A DNA stretch of 64,000 nucleotides from Pannonibacter indicus. GTDB taxonomy: Bacteria; Pseudomonadota; Alphaproteobacteria; Rhizobiales; Stappiaceae. Below, in pieces: positions 1 through 7,890 of this stretch (position 1 is the first letter of the stretch; each line of letters opens with the position of its first letter). The translations under genes and the position numbers were made by a program. The notes under the pieces were generated by a model. The model searched no databases, had not been told where the DNA came from, and was given only the letters and a program-made list of their open reading frames with translations. The DNA lies in the NCBI RefSeq assembly GCF_001418225.1, contig NZ_LIPT01000003.1, positions 488,141-552,140 on the forward strand, in the 5' to 3' direction.

Positions 1-37
1 CGAGACGGGCAGCGCCTGATAGCGCTTTGGTGGCACA

Positions 38-181
38 ATGCCGGATGCTGAGGCTGTTTCCGATAGCTATGGACGCTGGATCGAGGAACGGATTGAAATG
101 GCATTGGCCGATCGCCGTCCCTCCGTTTCAGGAAGCGATGCTGACCTTCAGATCGAAGCGGTTCTTGCTCTCATGAAGTGA
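38..181 (+). CDS. small antitoxin-like (stability determinant) protein, orphan
   Basis: A 47-residue frame opens with ATG after an in-frame stop and reads SDSYGRWIEERIEMALAD followed by a short RPS segment. This resembles the small antitoxins (stability determinants) of ParE-type toxin-antitoxin pairs, which typically carry YDRW...KV..SL.D.RPS. These bind and neutralise a toxin encoded just downstream. Here only about 77 bases separate the stop from the next convergent gene. The ATG at 187 gives just nine codons, so no intact toxin follows. It may be a degraded pair or an orphan antitoxin. The family call rests on remembered motif resemblance alone. Confidence 0.45.
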   Translation: MPDAEAVSDSYGRWIEERIEMALADRRPSVSGSDADLQIEAVLALMK

Positions 182-258
182 GTTCCATGGCAGGGCGCGT
201 CAGAAGCCTATCATGAGAAATTGCGGCCCAGCTTCAGCGTTTGAGGTTCAATAGCCCT

Positions 259-2319
259 CTACCCGCTCCCATCCTCCCCCTTCTTCCCGAAATCCGGCGT
301 CTTGCGCTTGCGGGCGGTGCCGTGGGTGGTCTTGTGCCAGTGGTGGGGGCGGATGAAGAAGTCCCAGACGGCGCGGTAGAAGGCGAAGCTGGCGCAGAGC
401 CAGTAGGCGGGAATGAGGGCGAGATCGCTGAAGCGCGGGTCGAAGCCGCGGGCGCGGGCGGCGCTGCGTCCGGCAATGACGGCGGCGCCATAGCCGGAAA
501 TGGCGGCCAGCGCACTGAGGCAGACGGTGATGTCGGACATGAGCCCATCGGGCACGGGCATGTTCCACAGGCCGATCAGGTAACCCATCAGGATCATGCA
601 GAATATGGGGTGCAGGCCGAGCGTCAGCAGGCTGCCGCCAATGAGGAAGGCGAGGGGCACCGCGCGGCGCGGGCTCATGTCACGCCACAGCATGGACGGA
701 TCGCGCAGGTGGACGAGCACCGTCTGCAGCCAGCCCTTGTACCAGCGCGCCCGCTGCGCATACCAGACCTTCCACGTCACCGGCGCTTCTTCATAGGTGG
801 CGCTGTCGAGGGCGGCACTGGAAAAGCCGAGGCGGGCAAGGCGCAGGCCAAGGTCGGCATCTTCCGTCACATTGTAGGGGTCCCACCCGCCTGCGGTAAC
901 GAGGGCCGCGCGGCGGAAATGGTTTGAGGTGCCCCCAAGCGGAAAGGGCCATTCCTCGCCGGAAAACCACGGAATGACCTGATCGAACAGGCTCGCATAT
1001 TCCATGGCGAACTGACGGGTGAAAAAGCTCTCCTCCGCATTGTCGATGACAAGGCTCGCCTGCAGGCAGGCAAGGCTTTCCGGGCTTTCCCGGAACTTGC
1101 GCACCGCCTTTTTCAGCTGGCCGGGCTCTGGCCGGTCTTCCGCGTCATAGATGGTGACGAACTCGCCCATGGAGGAGTCCAGCCCATAGGCCAGAGCCCT
1201 TGGTTTGGTGCGCGGATGGCCCGGGGGCACCACCACCACTTCCATGCCCTCGCGTAGCAGGCCCCTGAAAGCCACGCGGGTTTCCCGGTCGTCCTGTTCC
1301 ACCAGAAAGCGGATGTCGAGCCTGTCCGGCGGATAGTCGAGCCTGGCAAGGCCATCCACCAGCGACGGCACGACCGCCGCTTCCTTGTAGAGCGGGACCA
1401 GCACCGTATAGAGCGGCCACTCTTCTTGAATTGGACGCTCATGGGGATGCGCTGCTGCCCGCTGGGACTGAAAAAAGGCTTCCTCCGCGGCGAGACGCGC
1501 CCGTTCCTGGGCCTGCTGCGCGCTCGAAAGCCGGGCGATTGCGGTGAGAATGCAGGTAAGGCCCACAACAAGGCTCAGCAGCAGCATCTGTACATCAAAG
1601 GGCAGAACCATGCCGGTGAAGAAGCTGGCGGCCATGGCAGCCGCGCCGATTTGCTGGCGCGGTGTCACGCGGGTGCGGGCCGACATGTGGGGAAAGCGCG
1701 CTTCCAGTTCGCCGGCGGGCGCATTCAGCACAGTCAGGGCGTGGCGCAGGGCCGAAGGCGTGGCGATGCGCACGGCCGCACTCCAGTCCGGATGGCGCAG
1801 AAAGAAGGCGCGCAGTTCGGCGGCGTGCTCAGGTTCGGGCGCAACCACATAGACCGGCCCCTCCTGGCCGAGACCGATCATCATCGGCCCGGCTTCACCC
1901 GGACCGCATTGCAGCACATGGCCATTGACCAGCAGCGGCCGGAAGCTGCCGGCTGGCAGAAAGGGGACGCCGCAGATTTCCGCCACTGCGCTGTAATAGG
2001 CATCTTCCGTGAGGATGGCATTGCGCATCATGTAGTGCACGGGATGGACACCGTGATAGGATGCCAGTTGACAGGCAGACCGCAGCGCAGAGGCAGAAAG
2101 ACCCCGTGACACAAGGACATGCATCTCCTCTTGCAGCAATTGCTGCGGTGCGGCTCTTTCATTTTTCGGGACTGCTCCGTTTTCGGAAGAGGCCTTGTGG
2201 GCCGCTGCCTGCGGGCGGGGCGAAGGAGATTCACACTGCAGGAAAGCTTCGCCGGCGTCTGCTGCCATTCTTGGCAGCTTCACAGTGTCTGACGCAGTCT
2301 CCTGTGCCACAACAGACAT
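259..2319 (-). CDS. family 2 glycosyltransferase, membrane-bound, cellulose-synthase-like
   Basis: This is a 686-residue inner-membrane processive-type glycosyltransferase. An N-terminal region (about residues 50-170) resembles the MshEN/GSPII_E N-terminal fold, followed by a hydrophobic pair near 215-260. The GT2 domain then shows PLYKEAAVVPSLVDGL, YDAEDRPEP, the acceptor motif TEDADLGLRL and QRARW at residues 522-526. Further membrane segments close the protein. This order matches rhizobial exopolysaccharide synthases, but the sugar product cannot be told. I chose the ATG at 2319 because GGAAGGGG sits just upstream; an ATG at 2352 would add 11 residues. It is transcribed divergently from the binding-protein gene, with almost no spacer. 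Confidence 0.85.
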   Translation of the reverse strand: MSVVAQETASDTVKLPRMAADAGEAFLQCESPSPRPQAAAHKASSENGAVPKNERAAPQQLLQEEMHVLVSRGLSASALRSACQLASYHGVHPVHYMMRNAILTEDAYYSAVAEICGVPFLPAGSFRPLLVNGHVLQCGPGEAGPMMIGLGQEGPVYVVAPEPEHAAELRAFFLRHPDWSAAVRIATPSALRHALTVLNAPAGELEARFPHMSARTRVTPRQQIGAAAMAASFFTGMVLPFDVQMLLLSLVVGLTCILTAIARLSSAQQAQERARLAAEEAFFQSQRAAAHPHERPIQEEWPLYTVLVPLYKEAAVVPSLVDGLARLDYPPDRLDIRFLVEQDDRETRVAFRGLLREGMEVVVVPPGHPRTKPRALAYGLDSSMGEFVTIYDAEDRPEPGQLKKAVRKFRESPESLACLQASLVIDNAEESFFTRQFAMEYASLFDQVIPWFSGEEWPFPLGGTSNHFRRAALVTAGGWDPYNVTEDADLGLRLARLGFSSAALDSATYEEAPVTWKVWYAQRARWYKGWLQTVLVHLRDPSMLWRDMSPRRAVPLAFLIGGSLLTLGLHPIFCMILMGYLIGLWNMPVPDGLMSDITVCLSALAAISGYGAAVIAGRSAARARGFDPRFSDLALIPAYWLCASFAFYRAVWDFFIRPHHWHKTTHGTARKRKTPDFGKKGEDGSG

Positions 2320-2363
2320 TGCCCGCCCCTTCCGAGGCCGCCGGACACACACTCATCCGGCTC

Positions 2364-3257
2364 CTGCAAGGAGTACGGCAGAAGATATTCCTGCAATCAA
2401 CAGTTTTATATTTTTTAGTCTCGATTGCGATTGGTTTTATACCAGCCCAGGCACCAGCTCAGGAAACTGCGGATCCTTCGCCCCTGAACGGAGCGGGCAT
2501 GACCATTGTCATTCCCAACTTCCGCGATCCGCGCGCGCTGGCCGAACGTCCCGCGCAGCCGCCGGAGAAGATTGAATTCCTCGCCTCGGATGATTTTCCT
2601 CCCTTTTCCTTCCGCGACCCGCAAGGACGCTTGACCGGCTTCAACGTGGATCTGGCGCGGGCGGTCTGCGAGGAGCTTGGAGCCTCCTGCAGCCTGAGGG
2701 TGAAGGCCTTCGAGGCTCTGCCGGATGCGCTGATGGCGGGGGAGGGCGATGCCATTCTCTCCGGCCTCGCCAAGACGGAAGCCCTGCGGCGGGAGATGGC
2801 CTTCTCCGACACCTATATGCGCCTGCCCGCCCGGTTCGTGCTTGGGCAGGGCACGGACAGCTTTGATCCCAACATGCCATCCGCAAAGCGCATCAGCGTG
2901 GAAGCCGGCAGCCGCCACGAGGCCTTCCTGAAGGCCGCCTTCCCGGGCCTTGCCGTCGAGCCGTTCCCCACAGCCGGTGAGGCAAGGGCTGCGCTGAAGG
3001 AGGGCAAGGCCGATGTGCATTTCGGCGACGGCATGGCGCTGTCCTTCTGGCTGGCCAGCAAGGAGGCGGATGGCTGCTGCCGCTTTGCCCCCGGCCCCTG
3101 GCTGGAGCCTCGCTATTTTGGCGACGGGCTTTCCATTGCCTTGCGCCGTGATGACCAGGCGCTGCTGGACGCGCTGAACTATGCCCTGCGGCAGGTGCAG
3201 GACAAGGGCATCTATGGCGAGCTTTACCTGCGCTATTTCCCGGTCGGGTTCTACTGA
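2364..3257 (+). CDS. periplasmic amino-acid-type substrate-binding protein (bacterial extracellular solute-binding family 3)
   Basis: The mature part reads EFLASDDFPPFSFRDPQGRL, then GFNVDLARAVCEELG and GDAILSGLAKT, typical of family 3 binding proteins such as those of polar amino-acid ABC transporters. Upstream in the same frame is a convincing signal peptide: basic VRQK, hydrophobic STVLYFLVSIAIGFI, and a PAQA-type cleavage site. No ATG, GTG or TTG precedes this signal in frame after 2061. I place the start at CTG 2364, which includes the basic n-region; AAGGAG at 2368-2373 would fit an ATA at 2385 instead. ATG 2500 has a fair Shine-Dalgarno but would yield a 252-residue protein without export signal. 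No permease or ATPase gene adjoins it, so it may be an orphan or sensor-type binding protein. Confidence 0.75.
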   Translation: MQGVRQKIFLQSTVLYFLVSIAIGFIPAQAPAQETADPSPLNGAGMTIVIPNFRDPRALAERPAQPPEKIEFLASDDFPPFSFRDPQGRLTGFNVDLARAVCEELGASCSLRVKAFEALPDALMAGEGDAILSGLAKTEALRREMAFSDTYMRLPARFVLGQGTDSFDPNMPSAKRISVEAGSRHEAFLKAAFPGLAVEPFPTAGEARAALKEGKADVHFGDGMALSFWLASKEADGCCRFAPGPWLEPRYFGDGLSIALRRDDQALLDALNYALRQVQDKGIYGELYLRYFPVGFY

Positions 3258-3361
3258 GGCTTCAGACCGGCAGCAAAGCCATTGCCAGACCGGCCGGTTC
3301 TGGCTAAGCCGGGGCACTCTTTGCGCGCGGAGCCCATCCGCCGCCACAACAGGACAACCTG

Positions 3362-4009
3362 ATGACCGAATTTCTCTGGACCCGCCCGGAAGGCACGCCG
3401 GATGCAACCCTGCTTCTGGCCCATGGCGCCGGTGCGCCGATGGACTCCGCCATCATGAACCGGCTTGCCACAGCCCTCGCGGCCGAAGGCATTGCCGTGG
3501 TGCGGTTCGAGTTTCCCTATATGGCCGCGCGCCGCACCACGGCCAAGAAGGCACCGCCGCCGAAGGCCGAACTGCTGGTCGGGGCCTATCAGAAGGCCAT
3601 GCAGGCGCTGATGGGGGAGGTGGAAGGCCCGTTCCTCATTGGCGGCAAGTCCATGGGCGGGCGTGTGGCCGCCATGCTGACGGCCGGCGCCTCGCTGCCG
3701 GGCCGTGTGAAGGGCGTTGTCTGCATCGGCTACCCGTTCCACCCGCAGGGCAAGTCCGATGTCTGGCGCCTTGAGCCGCTGGAACAGGCCCGCCGCCCCA
3801 TCTTCATTGCGCAGGGCGAGCGTGACCCCTTCGGCAGTCAGGCCGAGCTGGAAGACGTGACCCTGCCGGGCACCTGCGAGATCCTGTTCCTCGAAGACGG
3901 CAACCACGACCTCGGGCCTCGCGGCCAGTCGCCCGCGACCTGGGACAGCAACATCACCGCCACCGCCAAGGCCGTTGCGGAGTTTGCCCGCAAGGTTCTG
4001 GCCGCCTGA
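3362..4009 (+). CDS. alpha/beta hydrolase of the KANL3/Tex30-like family
   Basis: A 215-residue cytoplasmic protein with an alpha/beta-hydrolase layout. The oxyanion region is LLAHGAGAPMDS (residues 18-29). The nucleophile elbow GGKSMGG has Ser97, an acid lies near GERDPFG, and the likely catalytic His is in EDGNHDL. The pattern LLAHGAGAPMDS...FEFPYM...GGKSMGGR is typical of the Tex30/KANL3-like group; the bacterial substrate is unknown. It sits about 100 bases after the binding-protein gene on the same strand and may be co-transcribed. A strong hairpin follows, before the convergent dcd gene. Confidence 0.8.
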   Translation: MTEFLWTRPEGTPDATLLLAHGAGAPMDSAIMNRLATALAAEGIAVVRFEFPYMAARRTTAKKAPPPKAELLVGAYQKAMQALMGEVEGPFLIGGKSMGGRVAAMLTAGASLPGRVKGVVCIGYPFHPQGKSDVWRLEPLEQARRPIFIAQGERDPFGSQAELEDVTLPGTCEILFLEDGNHDLGPRGQSPATWDSNITATAKAVAEFARKVLAA

Positions 4010-4047
4010 GATTGCAGGCCCGGTGCGGCTGCCGCGTGGGCTTGATC

Positions 4048-4078
4048 AACTCCCGATGAGTAAGGCTCATCGGGAGTT
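4048..4078. terminator. perfect 13-bp hairpin between convergent genes
   Basis: AACTCCCGATGAG and CTCATCGGGAGTT pair perfectly around a five-base loop. It lies between the stops of the hydrolase (+) and the dCTP deaminase (-), so it probably ends transcription from both sides. There is no clear T run on either strand. Confidence 0.6.
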
Positions 4079-4082
4079 CATA

Positions 4083-5177
4083 TCAGCTGAGCGCGCGGAA
4101 GTGCTTGGAGAGCTTCAGCTCCTGCCCCTGATAGTTGGAACCGATGCCCTCGCCATAGAGCTGATGCGGGCGCTCGGCCATGTGCTCATAGACCAGCCGC
4201 CCGACCGTCTGGCCATGCTCCAGAATGAAGGGCACGTCGTGCGAGCGCACTTCCAGCACGGCGCGTGAGCCTGTGCCGCCCGCGGTGCTGTGGCCAAAGC
4301 CGGGATCGAAGAAACCGGCGTAATGCACGCGGAATTCTCCCACCAGCGGATCGAAGGGCACCATCTCGGCGGCAAAATCCGGCGGCACATGCACCGCCTC
4401 CTGGCTGACGAGAATGTAGAACTCGTTCGGGTCGAGCACCAGTTCGGCCGCCCCGCGCCGGTAGATCGGATCCCAGAAGTCGAGCGGGTGATGCGCATCC
4501 TTCAGGTCCACATCGATGACGCCCGTGTGGTGCCTGGCGCGGTAGCCGACGAGGCTGCCATCGCCGGAGCCTTCCAGATCGATGGACAGTTGCACGCCGC
4601 CGCCGATGCGCTCCATGCCGCCGGAAACAAGGCGCAGGCGCGCATGCACGTCTTCCAGCTCGCTGTCCGGGATCAGCGGTTCACCGGCGCGGAAGCGGAT
4701 CTGCGACAGGCGGGAGCCACTGCGCACCAGAATGGGGAAGGTGAGCGGTGAGATTTCCGCATAGAGCGGCCCGTTGTAGCCGGCCGGCACCGTGTCAAAG
4801 GCGCGCCCGCCATCGGTGATGACGCGGGTGAAGACATCAAGCCGCCCGGTGGAGCTTTTCGGGTTGGCAGTCGCCGAGATGGCATCAGGCAGGGCGAGGC
4901 TTTCCTGAAGCGGCACGATGTAGACGCAGCCCGTCTCCAGCACGGCGCCACGTGTCAGGTCGATGGTGTGCAGCGCGAAGGCATCCAGCTTGTCGGCGAC
5001 GGCGACGCCATTGCCCGGCAGGAAGCTGGCGCGCACCCGGTAGGCCAGCCCCCCGAGGCGCAGGTCAAGGCTGGCCGGCTGAATCTGGCCGTCGACAGGC
5101 GCCAGCTCGCTGCGGATCGTTCCGGCGCGGAACATGTCCTCGATCATGTGGGCGGGCAGAATGCCGTCTGGGCGCAT
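4083..5177 (-). CDS. dcd: 2'-deoxycytidine 5'-triphosphate deaminase, double-domain form
   Basis: A 364-residue member of the dCTP deaminase/dUTPase superfamily. It converts dCTP to dUTP, feeding dUMP and thymidylate synthesis. The N-terminal half has GQIQPASLDLRLG and YRVRASFLPG, plus SATANPKSSTGRLDVF with the conserved SSxxR-type segment. The C-terminal half (about 190-364) repeats the beta fold with HYAGFFDPGFGH. This duplicated architecture, roughly twice the E. coli enzyme length, is standard in rhizobia and relatives. I chose ATG 5177 (MRPDGILP) because it matches the family N-terminus and has GAAAGG upstream; ATG 5240 would add 21 residues unlike the family. It is divergent from metZ. 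Confidence 0.88.
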   Translation of the reverse strand: MRPDGILPAHMIEDMFRAGTIRSELAPVDGQIQPASLDLRLGGLAYRVRASFLPGNGVAVADKLDAFALHTIDLTRGAVLETGCVYIVPLQESLALPDAISATANPKSSTGRLDVFTRVITDGGRAFDTVPAGYNGPLYAEISPLTFPILVRSGSRLSQIRFRAGEPLIPDSELEDVHARLRLVSGGMERIGGGVQLSIDLEGSGDGSLVGYRARHHTGVIDVDLKDAHHPLDFWDPIYRRGAAELVLDPNEFYILVSQEAVHVPPDFAAEMVPFDPLVGEFRVHYAGFFDPGFGHSTAGGTGSRAVLEVRSHDVPFILEHGQTVGRLVYEHMAERPHQLYGEGIGSNYQGQELKLSKHFRALS

Positions 5178-5183
5178 GGCAAG

Positions 5184-5318
5184 CCTTTCATGGAGCCGGA
5201 GGGAGCCGGGGAGGGGCGTTATCTTCCTCTGCGCTGTCATTAGCCGATGGCAGGGTCTTGGCCAACCCTTTCATGGAGGGGCCATGGCTGGCAAAGATTG
5301 ACCACTGGCCATGAAAGG
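5184..5318. repeat. three copies of CCTTTCATGG between dcd and metZ
   Basis: CCTTTCATGGAG occurs at 5184-5195 and again at 5267-5278. The inverted form CCATGAAAGG lies at 5309-5318, inside the spacer of the metZ promoter. The first copy overlaps the ribosome-binding region of dcd. This may be an operator shared by the divergent genes, or simply local duplication. Confidence 0.4.
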
Positions 5319-5326
5319 CGTATTTG
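5298..5326 (+). promoter_or_regulatory. candidate sigma-70 promoter for metZ leader
   Basis: TTGACC (5298-5303) and TATTTG (5321-5326) are separated by 17 bases. Transcription would start near 5333, just before the riboswitch aptamer begins. Confidence 0.6.
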
Positions 5327-5335
5327 CAGACAGGA

Positions 5336-5390
5336 TCCGTGGTGATTTGAGCCGGCCGGCTTGCAGCCACGTTAAAGAAGTTGCTAAAGA
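5336..5390 (+). ncRNA. SAM-II riboswitch (metA-type motif)
   Basis: The sequence CGTGGTGATTTGA, then CCGGCCGGCTTGCAG, CCACGTTAAAGAAG and GCTAAAGA matches the SAM-II consensus. CGTGG (5338-5342) pairs with CCACG (5367-5371). The conserved pseudoknot and ligand-contact strings GTGATTTG, CTTGCAGCCACG, TTAAA and GCTAAAG are all present and in order. SAM-II elements in alphaproteobacteria sense S-adenosylmethionine and shut off methionine biosynthesis genes. The gene 58 bases downstream, metZ, is the expected target. Confidence 0.93.
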
Positions 5391-5406
5391 GGCCGGGGAG
5401 AAACAC

Positions 5407-5429
5407 CCGGCCTTTATGGCCGGTTTTTT
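5407..5429 (+). terminator. riboswitch-controlled intrinsic terminator of the metZ leader
   Basis: CCGGCC (5407-5412) pairs with GGCCGG (5418-5423), followed at once by six Ts. An alternative stem pairs GGCCGGG (5391-5397) with CCCGGCC (5406-5412). It starts directly after the aptamer's GCTAAAGA and would destroy the terminator. The layout therefore suggests SAM-dependent transcription termination. Confidence 0.75.
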
Positions 5430-5448
5430 GTTTCTGGAGCGAAGACCG

Positions 5449-6651
5449 ATGAGCGCATCCGATACCCCGTCCTCCCGCCCCCTGCGTCCGGCCACCCGTC
5501 TTGTTCATGGTGGCACTGTCCGCTCCCAGCATGGCGAGACCTCCGAAGCCATCTTCCTGACGCAGGGCTTCGTCTATGCCAATGCGGAAGCAGCAGAAGC
5601 GCGCTTCAACGGCGAGGATCCGGGCTATGTCTATTCGCGCTATTCCAACCCCACCGTTGCCATGTTCGAGCAGCGCATGTGCGAACTGGAAGAGGCTGAA
5701 GCAGCCATCGGCACCGCCAGCGGCATGGCCGCCGTCAATCTGGCGCTGATGGCCTCGGTCAAGGCCGGTGATCATGTGGTTGCCGCCAAGGCGCTCTTCG
5801 GCTCCTGCCGTTACATCGTCGAAACCCTGCTGCCGCGCTTTGGCGTGACCAGTACGCTGGTGGACGGTACGGACCTGAATCAGTGGCGCGATGCGGTGAA
5901 GCCGAACACCAAGGCCGTGTTCCTTGAGAGTCCGACCAATCCGGCGCTGGATGTGATCGATATCGCTGCCGTGGCGGAGATTGCCCATGGCGTAGGCGCA
6001 AGAGTCATCATCGACAACGTCTTTGCCACGCCGATCTTCCAGTCGCCGCTGAAGCTGGGCGCCGATGTTGTGGTTTATTCGGCCACCAAGCACATTGACG
6101 GTCAGGGCCGCTGCCTGGGCGGCGTCGTGCTGTCCGATGCCAAGTGGATCGAAGAAGAAGTGCTGCCGCTGGTCAAGCACACTGGCCCGGCCATGAGCCC
6201 GTTCAATGCCTGGGTGCTGCTGAAGGGGCTGGAGACGCTGCCGTTGCGCGTTGCCCAGCAGTCTTCCAGCGCGGCCCTCATTGCCGGCCGTCTGGCGGGC
6301 GACCCTGCCATTGCCCGCCTGATCTATCCGGGCCGTGACGACCATCCGCAGGCCGCAGTCGCCCGCAAGCAGATGCGCGGCGGCTCCACCATGCTGGCCT
6401 TCGAGCTGAAGGGCGGCAAGGCAGCAGCCTTTGCCTTCACCAATGCGCTGGAAGTGATCAAGCTGTCCAACAATCTTGGCGATGCCAAGAGCCTGATCAC
6501 CCACCCGTCCACGACCACGCACAAGAACGTGGCCGAAGAGGCGCGGCTGGAACTGGGCATCACCGAAGGCATGCTGCGCCTGTCCGTGGGCCTCGAAGAT
6601 CCGCTGGACCTTATCGAGGATATCGAGCGGGCACTGGCGGCAGCCCGCTGA
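5449..6651 (+). CDS. metZ: O-succinylhomoserine sulfhydrylase
   Basis: A 400-residue PLP enzyme of the Cys/Met metabolism family. It makes homocysteine from O-succinylhomoserine and sulfide in methionine biosynthesis. Visible hallmarks are YSRYSNPTV, the aromatic/PLP phosphate region [17 protein letters not shown] and the PLP-lysine motif [10 protein letters not shown] with Lys214. GRCLGG follows, and [11 protein letters not shown] lies near the C-terminus. The length is typical. Start ATG 5449 has GGAG nine bases upstream; an in-frame ATG at 5416 lies inside the terminator loop and lacks a ribosome site. The SAM-II riboswitch upstream, and the perfect hairpin after the stop, mark it as a single-gene transcription unit. 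Confidence 0.95.
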   Translation: MSASDTPSSRPLRPATRLVHGGTVRSQHGETSEAIFLTQGFVYANAEAAEARFNGEDPGYVYSRYSNPTVAMFEQRMCELEEAEAAIGTASGMAAVNLALMASVKAGDHVVAAKALFGSCRYIVETLLPRFGVTSTLVDGTDLNQWRDAVKPNTKAVFLESPTNPALDVIDIAAVAEIAHGVGARVIIDNVFATPIFQSPLKLGADVVVYSATKHIDGQGRCLGGVVLSDAKWIEEEVLPLVKHTGPAMSPFNAWVLLKGLETLPLRVAQQSSSAALIAGRLAGDPAIARLIYPGRDDHPQAAVARKQMRGGSTMLAFELKGGKAAAFAFTNALEVIKLSNNLGDAKSLITHPSTTTHKNVAEEARLELGITEGMLRLSVGLEDPLDLIEDIERALAAAR

Positions 6652-6668
6652 GCACGGGACGATATCAG

Positions 6669-6704
6669 GACGGGGTGGAGTGCTTGAAAACACTCCACCC
6701 CGTC
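6669..6704 (+). terminator. metZ terminator hairpin
   Basis: GACGGGGTGGAGTG and CACTCCACCCCGTC form a perfect 14-bp stem with an eight-base loop, 18 bases after the metZ stop. A short T-rich stretch (CATTTT) follows. Confidence 0.8.
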
Positions 6705-6821
6705 AGTCATTTTCACGCTTGCACTTTTCGTGTGCATTGCGGCGCTCTATATCTTGAAAATGACACGCGGAGCCGGCAACAGCCTGATCCGCTTCACGAA
6801 TTGTTGAGGATCCGGAAGGCC

Positions 6822-7214
6822 ATGTACCGGGCCGTTACCAACGGGATACAGGTCACAGTCGAACCCTTCTATCTGGCGGACCAGTCCTCGCCGGAAGAGG
6901 GGAGCTATGTCTGGGGCTATACCGTCGAGATCGTCAATCTCGGGGATGTGCCGGTCCAGTTGCGCCGCCGCCACTGGCTGATTACGGATGGCAACGGCCA
7001 GATGCAGGAAGTGGAAGGGCCGGGCGTGGTCGGGGAAGAGCCGGTCATCAAGCCGGGCGAAGCCTTTGAATATTCCTCCGGCTGCCCGCTGACCACGCCC
7101 TCCGGCATCATGGAAGGCGCCTATCTGATGGAGCTGCCGGACGGGCGCATGATGAATGTCTCCATCCCGCCCTTTTCGCTGGACACTCCGAACCGGCGCG
7201 GGTTTCTGAACTGA
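6822..7214 (+). CDS. apaG: ApaG domain protein
   Basis: A 130-residue protein, exactly the usual ApaG length. It shows the fibronectin-III-like ApaG pattern: [25 protein letters not shown] [21 protein letters not shown] and [19 protein letters not shown]. The terminal FSLDTP is also present. ApaG is linked to protein-protein interaction and, in enterobacteria, to cobalt/magnesium phenotypes; its biochemical role is unsettled. In alphaproteobacteria it commonly lies next to metZ, as here. ATG 6822 is preceded by GGAAGG. Confidence 0.93.
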   Translation: MYRAVTNGIQVTVEPFYLADQSSPEEGSYVWGYTVEIVNLGDVPVQLRRRHWLITDGNGQMQEVEGPGVVGEEPVIKPGEAFEYSSGCPLTTPSGIMEGAYLMELPDGRMMNVSIPPFSLDTPNRRGFLN

Positions 7215-7248
7215 AACCCACTCCGCTCAAACCCGCTCTGCCGGAGGC

Positions 7249-7665
7249 CTATCCGGCGAGGCGGTAGCGGGCGATGGCACCGCGCTCGATGGCGGCGCAG
7301 GTCAGCTTGTCGAGGCGGAACCGGTCGCGCAGGAGTTGCAGGATGCGCAGCTCTTCCTTCGAGACGGCAATGTCGGAGGCCGCCACCTCCACTGCCAGCG
7401 CATAGGCCGTGTCATAGAGCAGGTGCGGCAGGGTCTCGGCGATGATGGTCAGCACGTCATTCATGCCGTCCTCGGCCTGCAGCAGCTGGGTGCAGCGCTG
7501 GGCCGCCGGCAGCACATTGGCCGGGTCGAAACCGTCGAAAACCGGCAGCATGCGGGTCACGTCGCCGATGGTGGCCAGCTCATTGTCGGTCATCAGCCCG
7601 TCAGAGGCCGATGTGATGACCATGACATAGATCAGGGCTTCCTGGATGCTGAACGGCTTGCTCAT
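7249..7665 (-). CDS. TerB-like tellurite-resistance-domain protein
   Basis: A 138-residue all-helical protein with the TerB-like pattern ALIYVMVITSASDGLMTDNE and an acidic motif SASDG...TDNE that in TerB proteins helps bind metal. A second half-repeat carries VAASDIAVSKEELRIL. The function of chromosomal TerB-like proteins outside ter operons is unclear; they are associated with metal or stress responses. It converges on apaG and is divergent from lysK. ATG 7665 begins MSKPFSIQEA; the frame stays open far upstream, but that extension lies opposite lysK and is not coding. Confidence 0.8.
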   Translation of the reverse strand: MSKPFSIQEALIYVMVITSASDGLMTDNELATIGDVTRMLPVFDGFDPANVLPAAQRCTQLLQAEDGMNDVLTIIAETLPHLLYDTAYALAVEVAASDIAVSKEELRILQLLRDRFRLDKLTCAAIERGAIARYRLAG

Positions 7666-7785
7666 TGTGGCTGCACGGTCCTGTTGAACAGTTTCAAGGC
7701 CCCATGGGTAATGCTTCGGCAGGCGGCCTTCAAGAAGGGCCGCAAATATTTGTGCCTGCGCGGACGTCCGGCGGGCAGAGTTTGA

Positions 7786-7814
7786 TTGACGCAAGCCCGC
7801 GGCTTTTCTAGTGT
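7786..7814 (+). promoter_or_regulatory. candidate sigma-70 promoter for lysK
   Basis: TTGACG (7786-7791), a 17-base spacer and TAGTGT (7809-7814) lie 77 bases before the lysK ATG. This would give a leader of about 70 bases. Confidence 0.5.
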
Positions 7815-7890
7815 CCGCGCTCCGGCCGCCCGCAGGAGCTCGCGGGCAACGGAACCGGATTCCCGAAAACATCACGGACCATCTGAGATT

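Noticed and set aside
5416..5448. In-frame ATG 33 bases before the metZ start
   Set aside because: It lies in the riboswitch terminator loop and has no Shine-Dalgarno at a normal distance; ATG 5449 has GGAG.
5188..6693. 501-codon minus-strand frame opposite metZ
   Set aside because: Shadow of metZ with no recognisable domain; metZ has all expected motifs plus a riboswitch.
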